From positions 138,865 through 202,864 of the forward strand of contig RXJJ01000013.1 of NCBI GenBank assembly GCA_003963145.1: a stretch of 64,000 nucleotides of DNA, read 5' to 3'. The stretch is from Bradyrhizobiaceae bacterium. GTDB lineage: Bacteria; Pseudomonadota; Alphaproteobacteria; Rhizobiales; Xanthobacteraceae. Made by a program: the position numbers and the translations under genes. The notes beneath the pieces were generated by a model, which made no database searches, had not been told where the DNA came from, and saw only the letters and a program-made list of their open reading frames with translations. This document shows positions 58,178 through 64,000 of the stretch, piece after piece. Each line of letters begins with the position of its first letter. The stretch's first letter is position 1.

Positions 58178-59242
58178 TTGAGTACCCGGAGCGGTATACT
58201 TAAACGCGCCGGACTCGAATTGGCGCATGCGAGCGGCGTGTTTCGTCTCGCTGAAAGCCGCGCGGCCGGCAGCGGCGTCATTCTCCGTTTTGAGCGTGTC
58301 AGACCCAAAAGCGCCGCCGCCTTCCAGCCGCTTCAGCCGCATGAAGTCACCCCGCGGTTTCTTGAGCGGGTGATCCGCGCATTGAGGCGCTGGAAGTTCG
58401 AATTCGTCGATATTGCAGAGGCACGAACCCGCGCGCGGCTTCCGCGCGGCAAGACGCGCTTCGCCGCCGTCACCTTCGATGGTGCGTATCGCGATTTTCA
58501 GACCCATGCCTTTCCGTTGTTGCAGAAATATGACGTGCCGTTTGCGCTGTACGTGCCGACGGGCATCGTCGACACCATCGTTGAGCCGTGGGGACTGGTT
58601 CTGGAAGCTGTTGTCGCGCGTGCGCCGCGCGTTGTTCTTTTCATGAATGGCGAGGAGCGCCGCTTCCGCTCGGAAAGCGTGGCGCAGAAGTATCAGGTTT
58701 TCGATGCGCTCCGCGCCTGGATGATGACGTTGCCGCCGGACGACATCTCCACGGCGATCAGCGATTTGTGCAGCCGCTACGGTGTCGATCCGAAGACGGT
58801 GACGCGGGACGTTGCGCTGGAATGGCCGGACATTCTCAAACTGGCCGCTGATCCGCGCGCGACGATCGGCAGCGCGACGGTGTCTTATCCCGTGCTGACG
58901 AATATCAGTGCCGCTGCGGCGCTGCGCGAAATGAAGATGGGCAAGACGATCATCGAGGCCGCGCTCGGCCGCGAATGTGCCGAGTTCGCCATGCCTTTCG
59001 GCTGTGCCAATACGTTTACCCGCCGCGATGTCCTGCTGGTTCAGGACGCCGGTTTTGCAGGCGCGGTATCGGCATCTCCCGGACTGATCGGCGGGGGAAA
59101 TGAAAACGAGACGCTGTGCCTGCCGCGTATTTCAATGGACGGCCGGCCGAGATCGCTCCGCGCGCTGCGGGTCACGCTGTCCGGGCTGACGATGCCTCGC
59201 ATGCGCCGCGCTGCGGAGAACGCCGGGGAATTCACATCCTGA
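58178..59242 (+). CDS. NodB-fold polysaccharide deacetylase-like protein with lost metal site
   Basis: The 354-residue protein keeps the fold of the polysaccharide deacetylase family: AAVTFDGAYRDFQTHAFPLLQKYDVPFALYVPTG (96-129) and EFAMPFGCANTFTRRD near 269-284. The usual TFDDG is TFDGA (residues 99-103), so the second Asp is missing. The usual HTxxHP motif is SATVSYP (232-238), so both His residues are replaced (Ala233, Tyr237). All three metal ligands are therefore gone, while the first Asp101 is kept. The start codon is TTG 58178. It is likely a binding or scaffold protein rather than a metal-dependent deacetylase. Confidence 0.85.
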   Translation: MSTRSGILKRAGLELAHASGVFRLAESRAAGSGVILRFERVRPKSAAAFQPLQPHEVTPRFLERVIRALRRWKFEFVDIAEARTRARLPRGKTRFAAVTFDGAYRDFQTHAFPLLQKYDVPFALYVPTGIVDTIVEPWGLVLEAVVARAPRVVLFMNGEERRFRSESVAQKYQVFDALRAWMMTLPPDDISTAISDLCSRYGVDPKTVTRDVALEWPDILKLAADPRATIGSATVSYPVLTNISAAAALREMKMGKTIIEAALGRECAEFAMPFGCANTFTRRDVLLVQDAGFAGAVSASPGLIGGGNENETLCLPRISMDGRPRSLRALRVTLSGLTMPRMRRAAENAGEFTS

Positions 59243-59245
59243 AAA

Positions 59246-59461
59246 TCAGGCTTTCGGCATGTCCGGCCGCGACATCCATGCGACCAGCGGCATGGCCGGC
59301 AATACCCAGCCAAGACCCGCGACAACGTAGAAAATCACCTGCGCCAGACGCGAGGAGGCAAGCAGCGGAGTTTGCGCGATCGCCATGCCCAGGAGCGACC
59401 ACACCACCACGAGGCAGAGCAGGCCGATGGTTCCGATCAGTTTCCGGGTCCGGATATTCAT
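59246..59461 (-). CDS. DUF2842 small membrane protein
   Basis: The 71-residue protein has a basic start MNIRTRKLIGTIGLL and two hydrophobic helices (8-29 and about 38-58), with PLLASSRLAQVIFYVVAGLGWVLPAMPL between and after. This fits DUF2842 (PF11003) of alphaproteobacteria, which often lies near ctaA. It converges with the NodB-fold gene (3 bp apart) and is divergent from ctaA by 115 bp. Confidence 0.82.
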   Translation of the reverse strand: MNIRTRKLIGTIGLLCLVVVWSLLGMAIAQTPLLASSRLAQVIFYVVAGLGWVLPAMPLVAWMSRPDMPKA

Positions 59462-59576
59462 GAGGCAAAATGTCCAGTGGAATGGCGAGGCTGTGAAGCC
59501 GCGCGTCTTGCGCCCGAAAGCAGCGGGACTATAAGGACCGCATCCGATTGATCAAGCGCTCCACAAGCTCTTTCTG

Positions 59577-60650
59577 ATGACCGTTTCCGCCATCACCGTC
59601 CCCGTCGAGGCCGACACAGCCCCCGCGCTGCGTGCGGTGCGCGTCTGGCTGATCGTGGTCGCGGCGCTGATCGTGGCCACGCTGATCGTTGGCGGCGCGA
59701 CGCGGCTGACGGAATCCGGGCTGTCCATCGTCGAATGGAAGCCGATCACCGGCGTCCTGCCGCCGCTGACAGCGCAGCAATGGAACGGCGAATTCGAGGC
59801 CTACAAGACCATCCCGCAATATCGCGAGATGAATTACGGAATGAGCCTCGATGAATTCAAGACCATCTTCTACTGGGAATGGGCTCACCGCCTGCTCGGG
59901 CGTACCATCGGTACAGTGTTCCTTCTGCCGTTCCTGTATTTTCTCTGGCGTGGCGGCCTGTCGTCAGATTTGAAGCGGCGGCTGTGGATCATCTTCGCAC
60001 TCGGCGGTTTGCAGGGCGCGGTCGGCTGGTGGATGGTGAAATCGGGACTGACCGAGCGCGTCTCGGTTTCGCAATATCGTCTCGCCGCGCATTTCATGCT
60101 GGCGCTGTTGATCTTCGCCGCCATCGTCTGGACCGTCCGCAGGATGGCGCCGGCACGGGCCGCGGATGCACCGGCGCGCGTCGGGCTCACCTCGAAAATC
60201 CTGCTCGTGCTGGTGTTCGTGCAGCTTTATTTCGGTGCGCTGGTCGCGGGCCTGCGCGCCGGCAAGGTCTTCAACACCTGGCCGGACATCGACGGCGCAT
60301 TCATTCCCGCGGCTGACCGGCTGTTCTTCGAACAGCCATGGTGGCGCAATTTCTTCGACAACACCCTGACCGTGCAGTTCTGCCATCGCATGATCGCCTA
60401 TGCGCTGCTGGCCATCGCGCTGGCTCATGCGGTCGATGTGGTGCGGTCGAAATGCGCTTCCGCTGCCGTGGGCGGCGCGCACGCGCTGGCGATGGCGGTC
60501 GGACTGCAGGCCGTTCTCGGCATCCTGACCCTGCTGCATCAGGTGCCGATCCCGCTTGGCCTCGCGCATCAGGCGACCGCCATTGTGGTGCTGATCCTCG
60601 CTTTGTTCCAGGCCGAACGGCTTGGCAGGACGCGCGTCTTATCCGTTTGA
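59577..60650 (+). CDS. ctaA: Heme A synthase (COX15/CtaA family)
   Basis: CtaA oxidises the methyl group of heme O to the formyl group of heme A for cytochrome oxidases. The 357-residue protein has about eight membrane helices. The [23 protein letters not shown] segment and [15 protein letters not shown] with a heme-ligand His are clear. The second half repeats the pattern with [18 protein letters not shown] and [16 protein letters not shown]. The length places it in the alphaproteobacterial/mitochondrial type. No cytochrome oxidase genes are adjacent. Confidence 0.95.
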   Translation: MTVSAITVPVEADTAPALRAVRVWLIVVAALIVATLIVGGATRLTESGLSIVEWKPITGVLPPLTAQQWNGEFEAYKTIPQYREMNYGMSLDEFKTIFYWEWAHRLLGRTIGTVFLLPFLYFLWRGGLSSDLKRRLWIIFALGGLQGAVGWWMVKSGLTERVSVSQYRLAAHFMLALLIFAAIVWTVRRMAPARAADAPARVGLTSKILLVLVFVQLYFGALVAGLRAGKVFNTWPDIDGAFIPAADRLFFEQPWWRNFFDNTLTVQFCHRMIAYALLAIALAHAVDVVRSKCASAAVGGAHALAMAVGLQAVLGILTLLHQVPIPLGLAHQATAIVVLILALFQAERLGRTRVLSV

Positions 60651-60792
60651 GGAATTCTAGCGTTTGAGGCCAGGCATCACGGCGTTTTGCATCGCCCGGT
60701 GAAGCGGTCTGATGTAAATCAGGGCAGGAAAGGCTGCGGTCTTGTGCCGTGCTTTTTTACGTTTTTACTAAAAAGTCCATGTTGCAAAAATA

Positions 60793-60825
60793 AAACGGCG
60801 CCATGCCCGGCGCCGTTTATTTTTT
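60793..60825. terminator. Bidirectional terminator between ctaA and metY
   Basis: AAACGGCGCC and GGCGCCGTTT form a 10-bp stem around ATGCCC. T-rich tracts follow it on the plus strand (ATTTTTTG) and, read from the other side, on the minus strand (TATTTTTG). It can serve both convergent genes. Confidence 0.93.
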
Positions 60826-60839
60826 GCGACGAGCCCCAA

Positions 60840-62120
60840 TCAGGTGCTGAGCGCCTGATCGAGGTCTGCGATCAGGTCTTCCTTGTCTTCGATGCCGACC
60901 GACAGCCGCACGACATCGACGCCGGCTCCCGCTGCGGCCTTCTGTTCGTCGGTGAGCTGGCTGTGGGTGGTTGAGGCGGGATGGATAATCAGCGAGCGGG
61001 TGTCGCCGACATTGGCCAGATGCGAGAACAGTCGGACGCCGGAGACGAGCTTGATCCCCGCGTCATAACCGCCCTTGAGGCCGAAGGTAAACACCGCGCC
61101 CGCGCCCTTGGGCGCGTATTTGCGCGCCAGCACGTGATACTTGTCGCCCGGCAGGCCCGCATAGTTCACCCATGACACCGCAGGATGCGCGGCGAGCCAT
61201 TCGGCCAGCGCCTTGGCGTTGTCGCAGTGCTTCTGCATCCGTAGTGCCAGCGTTTCGATGCCGGTCAGGATCATGAAGGAGTTGAACGGCGAAATCGCCG
61301 GGCCGAGATCGCGCAGGCCGAGCACGCGCACGGCAATTGCGAACGCGAAATTGCCGAACGTCTCCTGCAATTTGATGCCGTGATATTCGGGCCGCGGCTC
61401 GCTGAGCATCGGATAGCGGTTGTCGCGTGACCAGTCGAAGGTGCCGGCGTCGACCACGATGCCGCCGAGCGAATTGCCGTGTCCGCCGAGAAATTTCGTC
61501 GCCGAATGCACGACGATATCCGCGCCGTGGTCAATCGGCTTGACGAGGTAGGGCGAGGCGAGGGTGTTGTCGACGATCAAGGGCGCGTTGGCCTTGCGCG
61601 CGATCGCGGCAATCGCTTCGAGGTCGGTCACGGTGCCGCCGGGATTGGCGATGGACTCGACGAATACCGCCTTGGTCTTCGGCGAGATGGCGCGCTCGAA
61701 ACTCGCGATGTCGTCGGTGTCGGCCCAGACCACGTTCCAGCCGAAATTCTTGAAGGCATGATTGAACTGGTTGATCGAACCGCCATAGAGCCTGCGCGAC
61801 GCAATGAACTCGTCGCCCGGCTGCATCAGGGTGTGAAAGATCAGAAACTGCGCTGCGTGACCCGACGCGGCGGCAACGGCCGCGGTGCCGCCTTCAAGTG
61901 CGGCGACACGCTCTTCCAGCACGGCGGTCGTCGGATTGGTCAGGCGCGTATAGATGTTGCCGAAGGACTGCAGACCGAACAGCGACGCGGCGTGATCGGC
62001 GTCGTTAAAGACGTAGGAGGCGGTCTGATAGATCGGCGTGATACGGGCGCCCGTCGTCGGGTCGGGCTGCGCGCCGGCGTGAACGGCAAGGGTCGAAAAT
62101 CCCGGCAGGCGTTCGGTCAT
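60840..62120 (-). CDS. metY: O-acetylhomoserine aminocarboxypropyltransferase (sulfhydrylase) MetY-like
   Basis: This enzyme makes homocysteine from O-acetylhomoserine and sulfide. The 426-residue Cys/Met-metabolism PLP protein shows GFSTLAVHAGAQPDPTTGARITPIYQTASYVF at the start, the PLP Lys in VVHSATKFLGGHGNSLGG (near residue 208), and YTRLTNPTTAVLEERVAALEGG. Length and long C-terminal half separate it from cystathionine enzymes. The leader holds a small inverted repeat GCACG ... CGTGC at 62168-62190. Confidence 0.93.
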   Translation of the reverse strand: MTERLPGFSTLAVHAGAQPDPTTGARITPIYQTASYVFNDADHAASLFGLQSFGNIYTRLTNPTTAVLEERVAALEGGTAAVAAASGHAAQFLIFHTLMQPGDEFIASRRLYGGSINQFNHAFKNFGWNVVWADTDDIASFERAISPKTKAVFVESIANPGGTVTDLEAIAAIARKANAPLIVDNTLASPYLVKPIDHGADIVVHSATKFLGGHGNSLGGIVVDAGTFDWSRDNRYPMLSEPRPEYHGIKLQETFGNFAFAIAVRVLGLRDLGPAISPFNSFMILTGIETLALRMQKHCDNAKALAEWLAAHPAVSWVNYAGLPGDKYHVLARKYAPKGAGAVFTFGLKGGYDAGIKLVSGVRLFSHLANVGDTRSLIIHPASTTHSQLTDEQKAAAGAGVDVVRLSVGIEDKEDLIADLDQALST

Positions 62121-62230
62121 CTGGAATCCCTTTAAGTCGGAGGCCGGGCCGGATCATGCTGGTCGCCGCACGTCAGTCAAGTTGTCGTGCTGATCGCCGT
62201 TAACGCGCGAATAGCGAAAGGTGTTGTGCC

Positions 62231-62258
62231 TTGCCGCAGGAAAATATGGCTGCGGCAA
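62231..62258. repeat. Inverted repeat in the metY-CoA-binding gene spacer
   Basis: TTGCCGCAG and CTGCGGCAA are exact 9-bp arms around a 10-base loop. It lies 9 bp downstream of the minus-strand CoA-binding gene and could be its terminator, but no clear T-run follows on that strand. Confidence 0.5.
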
Positions 62259-62266
62259 ACTGCCGT

Positions 62267-62863
62267 TCAGGAATTATCCTTTTTCGAGTCCTGACCGGCG
62301 GTTGCCACCCGGTCTGCCGCTGTTGTTGCCCCGCCGCCGACACTTGCGCGGTTGAGCGACAGACGCATGCCGCTGTCCGGGACCGGCGCACGTTTTGAAC
62401 TGAGCGTGCGCGAGTTCACGCCCATCCACTGGATTTCGGACGTCAGCCGCCCGTATTCGATTTTCGGACAGCGGTTCATCACCACCTTGATGCCCGCGGC
62501 CTCGGCCCTGGCGGCGGCTGCATCGTTGTGCACGCCAAGCTGCATCCAGATCACTTTCGGTAGCACGGGCAGCGACAGCGCCTCTTTGACGACTTCCATC
62601 GCGCGATCGGAATTGCGGAACACGTCGATCATGTCGACCGGCCGCCCGATGTCTCGCAGCGAGCCCACGAATGGTTTTCCGAGCAGGTTGTTGCCGACCT
62701 GTCCGGGATTGATAGGAATCACGTCATAGCTGCGCTCGGTGAGATATTTGAACACGAAGTAGCTCGGCCGCACATTGAGCGGCGAGGCGCCGATCATGGC
62801 AATGGTTTTCACCCCAGTGAGAATTGCGCGGATATAGGTGTCGTCGTAGGCGTCATGGTCCAT
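62267..62863 (-). CDS. CoA-binding domain protein (YccU-like)
   Basis: The 198-residue protein has a Rossmann-type CoA-binding fold: IRAILTGVKTIAMIGASPLNVRPSYFVFKYL, then YDVIPINPGQVGNNLLGKPFVGSLRDI and VDMIDVFRNSDRAMEVVKEAL. It closes with VIWMQLGVHNDAAAARAEAAGIKVVMNRCPKIEYGRL. The Ser/Arg-rich tail after about 150 is not conserved in E. coli YccU. The gene is 6 bp after the crotonase-fold gene on the same strand, so they form a pair. Confidence 0.9.
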   Translation of the reverse strand: MDHDAYDDTYIRAILTGVKTIAMIGASPLNVRPSYFVFKYLTERSYDVIPINPGQVGNNLLGKPFVGSLRDIGRPVDMIDVFRNSDRAMEVVKEALSLPVLPKVIWMQLGVHNDAAAARAEAAGIKVVMNRCPKIEYGRLTSEIQWMGVNSRTLSSKRAPVPDSGMRLSLNRASVGGGATTAADRVATAGQDSKKDNS

Positions 62864-62869
62864 CGCGAA

Positions 62870-63697
62870 CTACCGGTCTTCCCAGCGCGGCTCGCGCTTG
62901 TCGATGAACGCGCAGATGCCTTCGTGTGCATCGCGCGCCATCATGTTCATGGTCATCACTTGCGCCGTATAGCAATAGGCGTCGGCGAGAGACATTTCCG
63001 CCTGGCGATAGAAAGCCTCCTTGCCGGTTTTGACCGTGTAGGCGGATTTTGCAGCGATCTTTTCCGCCAGCGCGATGGCAGCATCTCGCTCGGTCCCCGG
63101 CGGCACCACGGCGTTGACGAGGCCGAGCTCACGCGCCCGCGCTGCGGAAATCGGCTCTCCGGTCAGCAGCATATGCATCGCATGCTTGCGGGGCACGTTG
63201 CGCGACAGCGCCACCATCGGCGTCGAACAAAACAGGCCGATGTCGACGCCGGGCGTGGCGAACGTCGCCGCATCCGAGGCAACCGCAAGATCGCAGGTCG
63301 CGACGAGCTGGCAACCGGCCGCTGTCGCAACACCCTGAACCGCCGCGATGACCGGTTTGGGCAGCGTGACGATGGCCAGCATCATGTCGCTGCATGCCGT
63401 CATCATCCGCGTGAAAAAAGCGCGCCCGCCATCGGCATCGCTGCGATGCGCGGTCAATTCCTTCAGATCGTGTCCGGACGAAAACGCGGGTCCCTCGGCA
63501 GCGATAACGACGGCGCGCACCGCATTGTCGTGGCGGATCTTGTCGAGTTGGGCATGAACGGCGGCGATCGTCGCCTGCGACAGTGCGTTGCGCGAGCGTG
63601 GAGCATTCAGCGTCAGGACAGCGACGCTCCCGGACGTCTCGCGCAAGACAGGCGCCATACCATCTCCCGTCCGTGCCGGCGCGTCTTGCAGTGTCAT
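62870..63697 (-). CDS. Crotonase-fold protein, ECHDC3-like
   Basis: The 275-residue protein has the enoyl-CoA hydratase/isomerase fold: VLTLNAPRSRNALSQATIAAV, then AAEGPAFSSGHDLKEL with the oxyanion hole, and GVATAAGCQLVATCDLAVASDAATFATPGVDIGLFCS. In true hydratases the two catalytic glutamates sit at GCE and in the PEx4G region. Here the first is Gln (AAGCQL) and the second is not Glu. This pattern is typical of ECHDC3-type proteins, so hydratase activity is doubtful. It precedes the CoA-binding gene with 6 bp between. Confidence 0.88.
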   Translation of the reverse strand: MTLQDAPARTGDGMAPVLRETSGSVAVLTLNAPRSRNALSQATIAAVHAQLDKIRHDNAVRAVVIAAEGPAFSSGHDLKELTAHRSDADGGRAFFTRMMTACSDMMLAIVTLPKPVIAAVQGVATAAGCQLVATCDLAVASDAATFATPGVDIGLFCSTPMVALSRNVPRKHAMHMLLTGEPISAARARELGLVNAVVPPGTERDAAIALAEKIAAKSAYTVKTGKEAFYRQAEMSLADAYCYTAQVMTMNMMARDAHEGICAFIDKREPRWEDR

Positions 63698-63826
63698 GAA
63701 CAGGCCTACATTCGCGATTGTTGATCTTTAGTAGATGCGCCTCACGAATCCGCAAACTGCATCTTGCTTTTGCCGCCCGGCTGCTGTGATACAACTGTCA
63801 TATAAGCGAGGGAAGCGGAACCACCG

Positions 63827-64000
63827 ATGGCGAATCCGAAAATGACGGTGGCTGAACTGGAGACCTTTTTGCACAAGGAGTTTCCACAGGCGTTCAGCGG
63901 GGGCGACATCCTGATTGAAAGCGCGGATGGCCAGACCAGTCTGCTGCGTCAGCCTTACAACGAGCGCATGCTGCGGCCGGGAGGGGTGGTGTCCGGTCCG
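63827..64000 (+). CDS. PaaI-family thioesterase-like protein, cut by the window end
   Basis: The first 58 codons read MANPKMTVAELETFLHKEFP, then DILIESADG and LRQPYNERMLRPGGVVSGP. The RPGGVVSGP turn is typical of hotdog-fold thioesterases of the PaaI/4-HBT type, in which the next residues would carry the catalytic Asp or Glu. The start ATG 63827 has GAGGGAAG upstream. The frame is open to the end of the window, so the gene is partial here only because of the cut. Confidence 0.75.
   Translation, partial: MANPKMTVAELETFLHKEFPQAFSGGDILIESADGQTSLLRQPYNERMLRPGGVVSGP

Noticed and set aside
62168..62190. Possible SAM-II riboswitch in the metY leader
   Set aside because: Only a 5-bp stem GCACG/CGTGC is present and I could not draw the pseudoknot; a covariance search would be needed.

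Overview
The window is a chromosomal segment of a GC-rich alphaproteobacterium. The best fit is Hyphomicrobiales, family Nitrobacteraceae/Bradyrhizobiaceae (Bradyrhizobium, Rhodopseudomonas, Afipia, Nitrobacter group). The evidence is an alphaproteobacterial Porin_2-type porin, a Mg-type HemB without the zinc cysteines, the order dapA-mscL-smpB ... rpoZ-rsh-pdxJ-acpS-lepB-rnc-era-recO-parC, a ubiquinol-cytochrome c chaperone next to a DUF177 protein, an LdtR-type MarR regulator, and two short intergenic repeats of a kind I recall from these genomes. Most of the window is core chromosome. I see no phage, insertion sequence, CRISPR array or defence island.

Layout. (1) 0.3-7 kb: an O-GlcNAc-transferase-like (SPINDLY) TPR protein, tRNA-Ser(GCU), a major porin, an alpha/beta hydrolase and an orphan, less GC-rich, glycosyltransferase-like gene. 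(2) 7-14 kb: a soluble lytic transglycosylase divergent from dapA-mscL-smpB-peroxiredoxin, then an oppositely oriented pair (NYN-domain protein, family-5 uracil-DNA glycosylase), then rpoZ. (3) 14-24 kb: rsh, pdxJ-acpS, and lepB-rnc-era-(membrane protein)-recO-parC with many start/stop overlaps. (4) 24-33 kb: a coiled-coil protein, an MFS exporter, trmO, mntH, an HxlR regulator divergent from azoR with a perfect palindrome between them, bpt, an RDD protein and hemB. (5) 33-42 kb: ldtR, a Gly/Tyr-rich exported peptide, then glyA-nrdR-ribD-ribE-ribH-nusB-thiL and the proton-pumping pyrophosphatase hppA. (6) 42-49 kb: an Rmf-like small protein, bamE divergent from the cytochrome bc1 chaperone-DUF177 pair, plsX-fabH-ihfA-merR, a C-terminal-heme cytochrome and tRNA-Pro(GGG). 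(7) 49-59 kb: a lone LptF/G permease followed by a surface-polysaccharide locus. (8) 59-64 kb: DUF2842/ctaA, metY, a CoA-binding protein, a crotonase-fold protein and the start of a PaaI-like thioesterase cut by the window end.

The most unusual region is the polysaccharide locus. It has an O-antigen-ligase/polymerase-like protein, an initiating sugar-phosphate transferase, a GT4 glycosyltransferase, a Wzc-like co-polymerase, a CelD-type acyltransferase and a NodB-fold protein. Two of these look like pseudoenzymes: the Wzc-like protein has lost the P-loop lysine and the DxD motif, and the NodB-fold protein has lost all three metal ligands. No Wza-type outer-membrane channel and no Wzx flippase lie in the window. 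Other points worth a second look are the HxlR-azoR operator pair, the SPINDLY protein, the Rmf-like protein, a strong hairpin upstream of rpoZ, and a tight overlap of convergent redox and DNA-repair genes. All product names rest on reading motifs by eye, and no database search was run.
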